Shown here one piece after another: positions 25,645-34,532 of a stretch of DNA of 64,000 nt; position 1 is the stretch's first letter, and the number at the start of each line of letters is the position of its first letter. The notes beneath the pieces are model-generated. The model worked only from the letters and a program-made list of their open reading frames with translations, did no database searches and was not told where the DNA came from. This DNA is from Brevibacillus porteri. Lineage in GTDB: Bacteria; Bacillota; Bacilli; Brevibacillales; Brevibacillaceae. The stretch covers positions 106,762 to 170,761 of the forward strand of contig NZ_PXZO01000052.1 in the NCBI RefSeq assembly GCF_003013475.1, in the 5' to 3' direction. Both the position numbers and the translations under genes were made by a program.

Positions 25645-26739
25645 TTATTTCAATGCTCCAGTCACGATTTCTTTTAATACAGAAAGAATCTTATCATTTT
25701 GCTCTTTGGTCCCGATGGTAATACGTTGAAAACCTGGGAAGCCTAGCGCATTACCAGAGCGAACGATGATGCCTTGAGAGAGCAGCTTCTTAAATACTTC
25801 ATCGGAATCCCTTTTCAAATCAACCAAGATAAAGTTGGTCTGAGATGGATAGTAGGAAATCCCCCACTCGTCAAAGGAATCGGTAAACTGCTTCATGCCT
25901 TCACGGTTGCGATCGCGGCATGCTTTCACAAATTCCTGGTCTTTTAACGCCGCACGTGCTGCTACTTGGCCAAGTGTGCCTGTATTAAACGGCTCACGCA
26001 CATGTTCCAAAGAGGAAATGAGCTCCTCTGACGCGACCCCGTAGCCGATACGAAGGGCAGCCAAACCGTAGATTTTGGAGAAAGTACGCAAAATAATCAG
26101 GTTCGGATACTCAGCGAGCATCGGTACTGTTTGTGGATACTCTGGATCCACCACATACTCGTAGTAAGCCTCATCCAATACGACCAGCACATTTTTGGGA
26201 ACCTTTTTCAGAAAAGCTTCCAACTCGGATGTTGTTACAATCGTCCCAGATGGATTGTTCGGGTTACACACCCATACGACCTTCGTCTGTTCGTTGATGG
26301 CAGCCGCCATCGCTTCGAGATCGTGAACGCCATCTTTCAACGGCACCTCAATCAAGTCTGCTCCTTCAATAATCCCATTTGAGCGATATTGCGAGAACGT
26401 TTGCGTCGCCATGACTGCATTTGTTCCTTCGCCCAAAAAAGCACGAGAGATCATCAACAGAATTTCATCAGACCCGTTGCCGAAAAACAATTGACCTGGT
26501 TTGACTCCGAGGAAGTCAGCAAGATCCCAGCGTAGATTAAGGCTTGCACCGTCTGGATATAGGGCCAAATTGTCCAACTGTTCCGCAATGGCGGCTTTAG
26601 CCTTCGGTGAGGAACCAAAAGGATTTTCGTTGGACGCCAGCTTGATGACTTCGGTCAGACCAAATTCACGTTTAACGTCATCAATGGGCTTGCCAGGTTG
26701 ATATACCGGGGCATTGAGTATGCGTTGTTTCGGTTGCAT
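25645..26739 (-). CDS. hisC: histidinol-phosphate aminotransferase
   Basis: Class II PLP aminotransferase of histidine synthesis; in Bacillus the enzyme also transaminates the aromatic keto acids, explaining its place between trpA and tyrA. The 364-residue protein shows ASNENPFG, NPNNPSGT, DEAYYEYV and the PLP-lysine segment TFSKIYGLAALRIGYG. ATG at 26739 follows GGAGTGAACGTGG. It starts 29 bases after trpA. Confidence 0.95.
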   Translation of the reverse strand: MQPKQRILNAPVYQPGKPIDDVKREFGLTEVIKLASNENPFGSSPKAKAAIAEQLDNLALYPDGASLNLRWDLADFLGVKPGQLFFGNGSDEILLMISRAFLGEGTNAVMATQTFSQYRSNGIIEGADLIEVPLKDGVHDLEAMAAAINEQTKVVWVCNPNNPSGTIVTTSELEAFLKKVPKNVLVVLDEAYYEYVVDPEYPQTVPMLAEYPNLIILRTFSKIYGLAALRIGYGVASEELISSLEHVREPFNTGTLGQVAARAALKDQEFVKACRDRNREGMKQFTDSFDEWGISYYPSQTNFILVDLKRDSDEVFKKLLSQGIIVRSGNALGFPGFQRITIGTKEQNDKILSVLKEIVTGALK

Positions 26740-26768
26740 CCACGTTCACTCCAGTCACATTTTTCCCA

Positions 26769-27587
26769 CTATTGTAGCGCACTGGCTAACTGATGTACAA
26801 AGGTTTTTATTTTTTCTACTGCTTCTGGCATCTGTTTTGGGTCTTTCAGTTGCTCAGCATGTTCCTCGATTAGCTGTACAATGGCACTTCCCACAATGAC
26901 ACCATTTGTATGGGGTGCTACTGCTCGTACCTGATCCGGCGTGGATATTCCGAAGCCTACCGCAGTAGGAACCGATGTACTGGCCTTTACTCGTTCCAGA
27001 AAATCTGCCAAATCCTCTCGCAGGTCGACACGGGCACCCGTCACACCGAGCGACGATACACAATAAAGAAATCCGGTTGCTTGCGCGCCAATCGTATTGA
27101 TTCTGGAACTAGAAGTTGGTGCCACCAGCGAAATGACATGAATGCCATTCTGTTGTGCTGCGGTTACTACTGGACCGTTTTCCTCAATCGGCAAATCAGG
27201 AATCACAACACCATCAGCACCATAGGCCGCGAGATCGGCAAAAAAGCGCTCGATGCCATATTGTAAAACCGGATTGAAGTAGGTGAACAGGACGATGGAA
27301 GCCTCCATACCTGATTCGCGAAGCCTTTTGACCAAGTGCAAAGCATCCCCGATCGTCACGCCATTTTTCAGCGCGCGTTCTGAAGCCCGTTGTATCGTTG
27401 GGCCATCTGCCAAGGGATCGGAGTAAGGGACGCCGAGCTCAATGAGATCTGCTCCTGCTTCGACCATCGCTTTTACGAGATGAAAGGTTGCTTCTATTGA
27501 AGGATCGCCTACCGTTAGAAATGGGATGAATCGTTTGCGATCACGATCCGCGAATAATTGATCGATTCTGTTAAGAGCTGTCGTCAT
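26769..27587 (-). CDS. trpA: tryptophan synthase alpha subunit
   Basis: Cleaves indole-3-glycerol phosphate to indole, which is channelled to TrpB. The 272-residue TIM barrel has FIPFLTVGDPS, the catalytic Glu in LIELGVPYSDPLADGP and the catalytic Asp in VIPDLPIEE. ATG follows GGGGGAGAG, two bases after the trpB stop. Sixth gene of trpEDCFBA. Confidence 0.97.
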   Translation of the reverse strand: MTTALNRIDQLFADRDRKRFIPFLTVGDPSIEATFHLVKAMVEAGADLIELGVPYSDPLADGPTIQRASERALKNGVTIGDALHLVKRLRESGMEASIVLFTYFNPVLQYGIERFFADLAAYGADGVVIPDLPIEENGPVVTAAQQNGIHVISLVAPTSSSRINTIGAQATGFLYCVSSLGVTGARVDLREDLADFLERVKASTSVPTAVGFGISTPDQVRAVAPHTNGVIVGSAIVQLIEEHAEQLKDPKQMPEAVEKIKTFVHQLASALQ

Positions 27588-27589
27588 GA

Positions 27590-28810
27590 TTACTCTCCCC
27601 CTCCTGCTGTCAGCGCTTCTTGAATAGTTAGTACGTCTTTGTCCCCTCGACCAGACAAGCAGATCACGAGTATTTGGTCTGAAGTCATTTCTTTCGCACG
27701 TTTTATCGCTTCAGCTATCGCATGTGCGCTCTCCAACGCTGGAATGATCCCTTCCGTTTGACAAAGCACTTGTACTGCCTCGAGCGCTTCCGCATCTGTT
27801 ACCGATGTATAGGTCACTCTTCCACTGTCTTTGAGATAGGCGTGCTCAGGTCCTACTCCTGGATAATCCAAGCCAGCCGAAATCGAATGCGCTTCTTGCA
27901 CCTGTCCGCATTCATCCTGCAACAAGTAGGTTAAGGAACCGTGGATGACTCCCGGGCGTCCAAGTGTTAGTGTTGCTGCATGTTTTTCAGTATCGATTCC
28001 TTTTCCTGCCGCTTCTACCCCTCTAAGCGCGACAGACTCATCCTGAATGAACGGATAAAACATGCCAATCGCATTGCTGCCGCCACCAACGCAAGCAACG
28101 ATCTCGTCTGGAAGCCTTTTGAGCATTTGTAGGACTTGACTGCGAGTCTCTTCTCCGATAATTTTTTGGAATTCGCGTACGATGTACGGATATGGATGTG
28201 GGCCAACGACAGATCCGATGACATAAAACGTTTCTTCGACATGGGAAACCCAATGGCGAATCGCTTCGTTTGTCGCATCCTTAAGTGTACGTGAGCCGGA
28301 TACAGCAGGAATGACTTCGGCACCAAGTAGCTTCATCCGAAAAACATTCAACGACTGGCGACGAATATCTTCTTCCCCCATGAACACCTTGCAAGAGAGT
28401 CCGAGCTTTGCTGCCACAGTTGCACTTGCCACTCCGTGCTGACCAGCGCCCGTTTCGGCAATAATTGATTTTTTGCCCATGCGCTTGGCTAGCAAGGCTT
28501 GGCCCAAAGCATTGTTCAATTTATGTGCACCCGTATGGTTAAGATCTTCTCGTTTCAAATAGATTTGGGCACCGCCGACCGTTTTCGTCAAACGCTCTGC
28601 ATAGGTGAGCGGAGTTGGGCGTCCAGCATACTCGCTGAGCAGTCCATTCAATTCTTGAACAAATGCCGGGTCTCGACGTGCTTCTTCAAAAGCGATCTCG
28701 AGTTCTGTCACCGCATTCATCAAGGTTTCCGGAATAAACTTGCCTCCGAAGGCACCAAATCGTCCGTTTTCGTCAGGCACGACTCGCGTAGTTGTTTGAA
28801 TGTTGTTCAT
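27590..28810 (-). CDS. trpB: tryptophan synthase beta subunit
   Basis: PLP enzyme joining indole to serine to make tryptophan. The 406-residue protein begins with GRFGAFGGKFIPETL, has the PLP lysine in NHTGAHKLNNALGQ, the AETGAGQHGVA loop and GGGSNAIGMF phosphate site. It overlaps trpF by 38 bases, a longer overlap than the other junctions. It forms the alpha2beta2 complex with TrpA. Confidence 0.97.
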   Translation of the reverse strand: MNNIQTTTRVVPDENGRFGAFGGKFIPETLMNAVTELEIAFEEARRDPAFVQELNGLLSEYAGRPTPLTYAERLTKTVGGAQIYLKREDLNHTGAHKLNNALGQALLAKRMGKKSIIAETGAGQHGVASATVAAKLGLSCKVFMGEEDIRRQSLNVFRMKLLGAEVIPAVSGSRTLKDATNEAIRHWVSHVEETFYVIGSVVGPHPYPYIVREFQKIIGEETRSQVLQMLKRLPDEIVACVGGGSNAIGMFYPFIQDESVALRGVEAAGKGIDTEKHAATLTLGRPGVIHGSLTYLLQDECGQVQEAHSISAGLDYPGVGPEHAYLKDSGRVTYTSVTDAEALEAVQVLCQTEGIIPALESAHAIAEAIKRAKEMTSDQILVICLSGRGDKDVLTIQEALTAGGGE

Positions 28811-29441
28811 GCGCCTTCACCCTCTCCACCAATGTTTTTATTTTTTCGGCATCTTTTTCGCCATCTGTCTCTACTCCACTGGACACATCGACTATCCCTG
28901 CTTGATACTGCCCCATTAATTCTCCGACATTCTTCGCATGAATCCCTCCAGCAATGATGCAGTCTGCTTCCTCGCATGCTGCTTGCAATGCAGGGATTTG
29001 CTCCCACGAAAACTTTTTCCCTGTACCACCTGCTTGACTAGGGTCATACGTATCAAACAAAAAGGCACTGACAATGCCTCGATAGGATTCAATTGCTTGA
29101 GCAGCATCCGCTTCTCCGCCCACTGCCAACGCCTTCCATACCGGAATTGCAAACCGCTCCCGAACTTGCTGGCAAAATTGTGGCGTCTCCTGTCCATGCA
29201 ATTGGATCACAGATAATGGTGCCTCACGTAGCACTTCCTCCAGTTCTTCCATCGTCGGATTTACGAACACACCAACAGCAGGAGGATGGCCCGAAACGGC
29301 TGCAAGCAATTGTCCAGCAGTCTGGGCATCTACTTGTCGCTTACTTGGGGCAAAAACAAGGCCTACGTAATCGACTTCCAGCTCATTTAACAGCGCAAGT
29401 GTTTCCGCTCGCTTAATCCCGCATATTTTCAAACGAGTCAT
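28773..29441 (-). CDS. trpF: phosphoribosylanthranilate isomerase
   Basis: Isomerises N-(5-phosphoribosyl)anthranilate. The 222-residue barrel starts TRLKICGIKR with the catalytic Cys and has VGVFVNPT, VIQLHGQE and a C-terminal VDVSSGVETDGEKD segment. ATGA overlap with trpC; its own last codons extend 38 bases into trpB, giving an unusual polar tail. Confidence 0.96.
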   Translation of the reverse strand: MTRLKICGIKRAETLALLNELEVDYVGLVFAPSKRQVDAQTAGQLLAAVSGHPPAVGVFVNPTMEELEEVLREAPLSVIQLHGQETPQFCQQVRERFAIPVWKALAVGGEADAAQAIESYRGIVSAFLFDTYDPSQAGGTGKKFSWEQIPALQAACEEADCIIAGGIHAKNVGELMGQYQAGIVDVSSGVETDGEKDAEKIKTLVERVKAHEQHSNNYASRA

Positions 29442-30238
29442 ACACTCACCCCCGATGCGGCTTCTCCCACGAGATCAATGACTGCGCGCTCTACGTCTGT
29501 TTGGCGCATGAAATGCTCTCCAATCAAGACAGCCCGGGCACCTGCACTTCGTACATTCTCAATATCCGCTGGTGTCGAAATCCCACTTTCGCTCACAATC
29601 GTCAATGACGTAGGCAGTTCTGCAATCAGCTCATGCGTAACGGCTAGGTCAGTTTGAAACGTATTTAAGTTTCGATTGTTGATCCCGAGCAATTTAGGTT
29701 CCATCGCTTGAAAAACAAGCTCGCACTCGCGTTTGTCATGAACCTCCACCAGTACATCCATGCCCAGCTCCTCGGCAGTTTGGTTCAGGTGGCGAAGTGT
29801 TTCTCGATCGAGAATGGCTGCAATGAGCAACACACAATCAGCGCCTGCTGCTCTTGCTTCCACGACTTGAATTTCATCAAGTAGAAAGTCTTTTCTGAGT
29901 AATGGACGATCAATTGCCTCGTGAATTTGCCGTAGATAGCTCAAGCTCCCTTGGAAAAAGGACTCGTCTGTCAAAACAGACAAACATTCTGCGCGAGCGG
30001 CCTGATAAGCCTTCGCAATGGTCACTGCTTGGAAATCAGGTCGGATTAACCCTTTGGATGGCGATGCTTTTTTTACTTCGGCAATCACGCTTACAGGCCG
30101 TACACTTGTCTCCAATGCGTGACGAAATCCACGTGGACGTTGTACTTCTTTCGTTGCTGCGAGCAATGCTGAAACGGTTGTTTCTGCTTGAAGACGTGCG
30201 ATCTCTTCGCGTTTCTTTTCTACGATTTTACGAAGCAT
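29438..30238 (-). CDS. trpC: indole-3-glycerol phosphate synthase
   Basis: Closes the indole ring from CdRP. The 266-residue barrel has VIAEVKKASPSKG with the catalytic lysine, LRKDFLLDEIQV, LGINNRNLNTF and VSESGI in order. It overlaps trpD by 11 bases and trpF by four, in line with coupled translation through the operon. Confidence 0.97.
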   Translation of the reverse strand: MLRKIVEKKREEIARLQAETTVSALLAATKEVQRPRGFRHALETSVRPVSVIAEVKKASPSKGLIRPDFQAVTIAKAYQAARAECLSVLTDESFFQGSLSYLRQIHEAIDRPLLRKDFLLDEIQVVEARAAGADCVLLIAAILDRETLRHLNQTAEELGMDVLVEVHDKRECELVFQAMEPKLLGINNRNLNTFQTDLAVTHELIAELPTSLTIVSESGISTPADIENVRSAGARAVLIGEHFMRQTDVERAVIDLVGEAASGVSV

Positions 30239-31253
30239 GAATCATACCTCCTGCGATGTGACGAACGTGCTCAAGCTTTCGCGTGACCAGTCCGCTGTCG
30301 ATCAATTCCGCTGCACGTATAACCCCTGTTTCAATCGAGCTAACACGATCTGCGAGGTAGAGGATCGCGCCCGCATTCAGCAAAACGATGTCGCGTGCTG
30401 CCCCACGTGCACCGGAAAACACGTCGTGAATGATCTTGGCATTCTCATTGGCATCACCGCCGCGCAAAGCATCCTTTTCATGTCTGCGAAGACCGAACTG
30501 CTCAGGCTCGATTTCATACGTCAAAATACGCCCATCGCGCAACTCGGCAATATGACTCGTTCCCGTTACCGTCAATTCATCTAGACCATCCGAACCTGCG
30601 ACAACGAGCGCTCTGTTCACATCCAGCTCGTGTAAGACTGCGGCTACATTTGGAAGCAGCTTGGCATCATACACGCCCATAAGCTGATGGCTGGCACCTG
30701 CTGGATTCGTCAATGGTCCCAATAAATTAAACACTGTGCGAATCGCCAATTCTTTTCGCGGTCCAGCTGCATGCTTCATTGCTTGGTGGTACAGAGGAGC
30801 GAACAGGAAGCAGAGATTGGTCGCTCGCAGGCAATCTGCAGCGTCCTTTGGAGATAAATTGACGGGCACTCCCAACGCTTCCAACACATCAGCACTGCCA
30901 CTTTTGCTGGAAACTGCACGATTCCCGTGCTTGGCGATACGTACACCGTCAGCTGCTGCGACAATGGCACTCGCCGTCGAAATGTTAAAGGTGTGACTTC
31001 CGTCTCCGCCTGTTCCGCAGGTGTCTACCAGACCTGGCAGATCGATCGGAAAACTCATCGCCCGCGCTCTCATCGCTTTAGCAAAACCGATAATCTCTTC
31101 CACTTGCTCGCCTTTCAAGCGAAGACTCGCTAAAAATGCACCAATTTGAGCTGGAGTTGCCTTTCCGTCCATAATCTCACCCATGGCCTCTTCTGCAACC
31201 GTCCGTGTTAAGTGCTTCCCAAGCAGAATTTGTTCCAGCGCGTATGTTAGCAT
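30228..31253 (-). CDS. trpD: anthranilate phosphoribosyltransferase
   Basis: Joins PRPP and anthranilate. The 341-residue protein shows the PRPP site DTCGTGGDGSHTFNIST, the KHGNRAVSSKSGSADVLEALG segment and LGPLTNPA. It overlaps trpE by seven bases. No glutaminase (trpG) gene follows trpE; as in Bacillus the amidotransferase is presumably PabA from a folate operon elsewhere. Confidence 0.97.
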   Translation of the reverse strand: MLTYALEQILLGKHLTRTVAEEAMGEIMDGKATPAQIGAFLASLRLKGEQVEEIIGFAKAMRARAMSFPIDLPGLVDTCGTGGDGSHTFNISTASAIVAAADGVRIAKHGNRAVSSKSGSADVLEALGVPVNLSPKDAADCLRATNLCFLFAPLYHQAMKHAAGPRKELAIRTVFNLLGPLTNPAGASHQLMGVYDAKLLPNVAAVLHELDVNRALVVAGSDGLDELTVTGTSHIAELRDGRILTYEIEPEQFGLRRHEKDALRGGDANENAKIIHDVFSGARGAARDIVLLNAGAILYLADRVSSIETGVIRAAELIDSGLVTRKLEHVRHIAGGMIHAS

Positions 31254-32761
31254 GACAACTCCACCTTTCTGACAAACATCTGTTCAGCTTTTTCTAAAGC
31301 GGAGAGCATCGCTGCTGCTTTGTTCACCGTCTCTTGATATTCACTCGCAGGGACTGAGTCCGCTACGATGCCTGCTCCTGCTTGTACATGTGCGTACCCA
31401 TCCTGAAAGAACAACGTTCGAATCGTGATACAGCTATCAAGTGAACCATCAAATGAAATGTAGCCGATTGCTCCCGCATACAGATGACGTGCGTCAGGCT
31501 CGAGCTCTGCAATAATTTCCATCGCCCGTAGCTTGGGAGAACCAGATACCGTCCCTGCCGGAAAAGCGCTTAGCAATGCATCGAAAGCGTGCAGTCCCTC
31601 ACGAAGCTTGCCTGTCACATGCGAAACCATATGCATCACATGGGAGTAGTTTTCAATAATCAGTGCTTCCTCCACTTTCACACTTCCGTAAGCAGAGACC
31701 TTTCCTACATCGTTGCGCCCTAGATCCAGCAGCATGTAGTGCTCGGCTCTCTCCTTTTTATCTGCCAAAAGATCAGCCGCCAGCGCAGCATCTTCTTGTG
31801 GGGTTGCCCCTCTTTTCCGCGTTCCGGCAATCGGTCGCATCTCTACTTTTTCATCTTCTACACGCACGAGCAGTTCTGGTGATGTCCCGACCACGGTCTC
31901 GCCCTCGTATTCGAGATAGTACATATACGGGGAAGGATTCAACGTGCGCAACAATCGATACACCGCAAAAGGATCGACATCTGTCTTTACAGAAAAACGT
32001 TGCGACAACACGACTTGAAAAATGTCGCCGGCTGCGATATATTCTTTCGCCTGCACGACTAGTTGCTCGTATTGCTCACGCGTCATATTTGGCTCTACTG
32101 CTAATGGCGTTGGTGTATCCGCCGCTACTTGAATGCGTTGATCCATTTCAAGCGGAGCCATAACTTTTGCAGCGAGCTCCTCGATTCGTTCGCAGACTTG
32201 CTTGTATTTTTCACCAATAGTATCCGCAGTGTCGCCTGGCTCCACATGGAGGTTCACAATCAATTGAATTTCCTGCTTCAAATGATCAAAGGCGATCATC
32301 TCATCAACGAACAGAAAGCGCATATCCGGCACTCGTACAGCTTCCTTGCGATGTGCTGGCAAATTTTCGAAGTAGCGCAGAGTATTGTAGCCGAAAAAGC
32401 CTACCGCACCTCCACTGAGACGAGGTAACCCGGGTAGCTTTGGGCTTTTGTAGCGATCGGTTTCTTCACGCAAAAAGGAGACGGGGTTTCCTGTCTGGAC
32501 AAGCTTTTCACCAGTACGATAGGAAATGGTGATTTCTTCCCCTTTTGCTTCTACGATTTGAAAAGGATTCATGCCAATGAACGAAAAACGAGCCCAGCGC
32601 GCACCACCTTCTACGCTCTCCAGCAAAAAGGAATCACTCGTGCGAATCTTCTGATACAAGCGAATCGGTGTCTCCTGATCCGCCAACAGTTTCATGCTTA
32701 CAGGGATAAGGGAATACGACGCCGAGAGGGTCTTAACCTCGGCAAGGGAAGGGAAATACAT
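31247..32761 (-). CDS. trpE: anthranilate synthase component I
   Basis: Converts chorismate to anthranilate, the entry to tryptophan. The 504-residue protein has the N-terminal feedback site with LLESVEGG-type sequence (residues 47-54), and the C-terminal chorismate-binding domain with PIAGTRKRG, LDLGRNDVG and the TVSGSPKLRAMEII signature. ATG at 32761; its ribosome site GAGGAG sits in a run of GAG triplets. It is the first structural gene behind the TRAP-controlled leader. Confidence 0.97.
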   Translation of the reverse strand: MYFPSLAEVKTLSASYSLIPVSMKLLADQETPIRLYQKIRTSDSFLLESVEGGARWARFSFIGMNPFQIVEAKGEEITISYRTGEKLVQTGNPVSFLREETDRYKSPKLPGLPRLSGGAVGFFGYNTLRYFENLPAHRKEAVRVPDMRFLFVDEMIAFDHLKQEIQLIVNLHVEPGDTADTIGEKYKQVCERIEELAAKVMAPLEMDQRIQVAADTPTPLAVEPNMTREQYEQLVVQAKEYIAAGDIFQVVLSQRFSVKTDVDPFAVYRLLRTLNPSPYMYYLEYEGETVVGTSPELLVRVEDEKVEMRPIAGTRKRGATPQEDAALAADLLADKKERAEHYMLLDLGRNDVGKVSAYGSVKVEEALIIENYSHVMHMVSHVTGKLREGLHAFDALLSAFPAGTVSGSPKLRAMEIIAELEPDARHLYAGAIGYISFDGSLDSCITIRTLFFQDGYAHVQAGAGIVADSVPASEYQETVNKAAAMLSALEKAEQMFVRKVELSC

Positions 32762-32764
32762 GAA

Positions 32765-32777
32765 CTCTCATCTCCTC
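32765..32777 (-). promoter_or_regulatory. trpE ribosome binding site within GAG triplets
   Basis: The sequence TTGAGGAGATGAGAG just before the trpE ATG contains the Shine-Dalgarno GAGGAG and three to four GAG triplets, a minor possible TRAP contact that could add translational control. Confidence 0.35.
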
Positions 32778-32867
32778 AATTAGTGGGAGAGAAAAGGGAA
32801 TCAGACATCGCCTTTTCTACACCCGCTTCCTAGAGCGAGAGGTAGGGGGGAGGAATTTTTTGTATAC

Positions 32868-32896
32868 AAAAAAAACCCAGACAAAGAGACCTGGAT
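32868..32896 (-). terminator. trp leader attenuator terminator
   Basis: AUCCAG (32891-32896) pairs with CUGGGU (32875-32880) and is followed by a run of U. The proximal arm also belongs to the antiterminator, so only one structure can form. Confidence 0.85.
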
Positions 32897-32927
32897 TGGG
32901 TGTCAATATGTACCCAGCCTTCTCTTC
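32883..32927 (-). promoter_or_regulatory. trp leader antiterminator
   Basis: AGAGA, CUGG and GGGU on the 5' side can pair with ACCC, CCAG and UCUCU on the 3' side with small internal loops. It shares bases with the last TRAP triplets upstream and with the terminator downstream, the arrangement known from B. subtilis. Confidence 0.7.
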
Positions 32928-32977
32928 TCTCCTCAACCTAACTCATCTCAACTCTGCTCAACTCATTCTCTGCTCTC
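32922..32977 (-). promoter_or_regulatory. TRAP binding site: eleven (G/U)AG triplets
   Basis: Eleven triplets, ten GAG and one UAG, lie in 56 bases separated mostly by two or three bases (range one to four). TRAP is an 11-subunit ring that wraps such a repeat when loaded with tryptophan, freeing the terminator. The count matches the ring exactly. The regulator gene mtrB is at 43268-43498. Confidence 0.9.
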
Positions 32978-33003
32978 AGCCGGCTTTTGCTTATTACCGG
33001 AAA

Positions 33004-33047
33004 AACGAGGCGCTCTCGTTTCACTTATGGTAAAAGAGAGCGCCCTA
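33004..33047 (-). terminator. terminator after aroH
   Basis: GGCGCTCTC and GAGAGCGCC form a 9-bp stem around a long loop, then TCGTTTTT. The trp promoter lies inside this structure. A shorter hairpin, AAACGAG-AGCGC-CTCGTTT, shares its distal arm and could form in RNA started at the trp promoter. Confidence 0.7.
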
Positions 33048-33055
33048 ATTGTCAA
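33027..33055 (-). promoter_or_regulatory. trp operon SigA promoter
   Basis: TTGACA (33050-33055), a 17-base spacer and TACCAT (33027-33032). The -35 box overlaps the aroH stop codon. The predicted start point lies about 270 bases before trpE and just upstream of the TRAP repeats. Confidence 0.75.
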
Positions 33056-33429
33056 CCGCGATTTGTCAAATCCGGGCGCAACTTGACTGCATCACGCAAA
33101 AAGACGTGATGCATGTCTTTTGCTGTCTTGTCTGTATTCACATGCATCATGACACGAATACAAAGCGGCAAGCCACCCGGCACTGGGATTTCTCTTGCGC
33201 ACATGAGTGGCACATATTGCCAAGCTTCTCCTTCAAGCAGGCGAGCCGCTTGAGCAGGGAAGGTCGCACAGAGGTCCTCTGTCGTCGTGATAATAATACT
33301 ACCAATGTCTTCGGGGTTTACTTCATTGCGACTTACCATTTCTTCCAACAACCATTTTGTAGAGGAGACAATCTCTTCGCGCGTATCGGCTTCCACCGTG
33401 ACTGCGCCTCTGATTCCTCTCATTCCCAT
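33052..33429 (-). CDS. aroH: chorismate mutase, AroH class
   Basis: Rearranges chorismate to prephenate for phenylalanine and tyrosine. The 125-residue protein belongs to the monofunctional trimeric AroH class: RGIRGAVTVEADTREEI at the start, and MCAREIPVPGGLPLCIRVMMH near residue 75-95 with the family's catalytic arginines. ATG at 33429 is six bases after GGAGGG. It follows aroB by two bases and ends at the trp promoter. Confidence 0.96.
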   Translation of the reverse strand: MGMRGIRGAVTVEADTREEIVSSTKWLLEEMVSRNEVNPEDIGSIIITTTEDLCATFPAQAARLLEGEAWQYVPLMCAREIPVPGGLPLCIRVMMHVNTDKTAKDMHHVFLRDAVKLRPDLTNRG

Positions 33430-33431
33430 CC

Positions 33432-34532
33432 TTATCCCTCCACTTCTTCTCTCATGACTCCCAGTATGAGTTCTTCTTCTATATTTTTGACGACTTCAAC
33501 CTGCCCGATTGCCCTAGGCAACACCAATGCCAGTTTTCCGCCTACCGTCTTTTTGTCCCGTTTCATGGCTTCCAGCACAGCTTCTGGCGAGAGATTACCC
33601 GGCCACGCCGTTGGCAAGTGGAACAATTCCAGCATCCGTTTCGTGCGATTGTATACACCTGTCTCGGCAAAACCAATGCGTTCTGCTACCTTGGCTGCCA
33701 AACACATCCCAATTGAGATAGCTTCCCCATGATTCAGGGTGGAGTAAGCAGACAGCGCTTCAAATGCATGCCCAAACGTATGACCCAAATTAAGCAATGC
33801 ACGCTGCCCTTGCTCTGTCTCGTCTTGCGAAACAATAGCCGCTTTGACTGCGCAACCTTTTTCAATGGCTTTCCCTAATAATTCTGAATCGAGCTGCCAT
33901 AGCCTATCCGCGTTGTCTTCCAGCCAATCGACAAAGGCAGCGTCGGCGATAAGACCATGCTTAACAACTTCTGCAAAACCTGCTGCGACCTCCCGCTTCG
34001 GTAAGCTATGCAATGCTTTCGTGTCGTAAATGACAACTTTCGGCTGATGAAAAGCACCAATGAGATTTTTTCCGAGTGGATGATTGATCGCTACTTTTCC
34101 ACCAACCGAACTATCATGTGCGAGCAAGGTGGTCGGCATTTGAACGAAATCAATGCCGCGCATGTACGTAGCAGCCACAAATCCAGCCAAGTCTCCGACG
34201 ACTCCACCACCGAGAGCCAATACAGCAGACTTCCTGTCCAGTCCTGCATCAATTGCCTCTGTCATCAATCGTTCGTAGACAGCCAGGCTCTTCGATTGTT
34301 CTCCAGCAGCGATGACAGCTGAGTGGGCCTTATACCCATGCTGTCGCAAAACTTCAAGCAAAGGCTCTAGGTAATGAACCGCTACATTCTCATCTGTGAC
34401 AATCATCAGCTTGCTAGTAGAAGCAATTCCTGCCTCTACTAGCAACGCTGCTGCATCGTGCAAAAGACCGTCGCCTATCACAATCTCGTAGGAACGCTCC
34501 CCCAGTTCAACAGTCAGCTTCTCTACACTCAT
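33432..34532 (-). CDS. aroB: 3-dehydroquinate synthase
   Basis: Second shikimate step, converting DAHP to 3-dehydroquinate with NAD and a metal. The 366-residue protein has LGGGVVGDLAGFVAATYMRG, the DSSVGGKVAINHPLGKNLIGAF segment and the metal ligands in NLGHTFGHAFE. Its ATG overlaps the aroC stop by one base (TAATG). Middle of aroC-aroB-aroH. Confidence 0.97.
   Translation of the reverse strand: MSVEKLTVELGERSYEIVIGDGLLHDAAALLVEAGIASTSKLMIVTDENVAVHYLEPLLEVLRQHGYKAHSAVIAAGEQSKSLAVYERLMTEAIDAGLDRKSAVLALGGGVVGDLAGFVAATYMRGIDFVQMPTTLLAHDSSVGGKVAINHPLGKNLIGAFHQPKVVIYDTKALHSLPKREVAAGFAEVVKHGLIADAAFVDWLEDNADRLWQLDSELLGKAIEKGCAVKAAIVSQDETEQGQRALLNLGHTFGHAFEALSAYSTLNHGEAISIGMCLAAKVAERIGFAETGVYNRTKRMLELFHLPTAWPGNLSPEAVLEAMKRDKKTVGGKLALVLPRAIGQVEVVKNIEEELILGVMREEVEG

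Noticed and set aside
28773..28810. Frameshift at the trpF/trpB junction
   Set aside because: The 38-base overlap is long but both proteins have intact family termini and trpB has its own ATG and GGTGAAGG site, so it is an ordinary overlap.
32762..33051. T-box control or a leader peptide for trp
   Set aside because: No T-box motif and no Trp-codon-rich frame; the eleven (G/U)AG triplets explain the leader.
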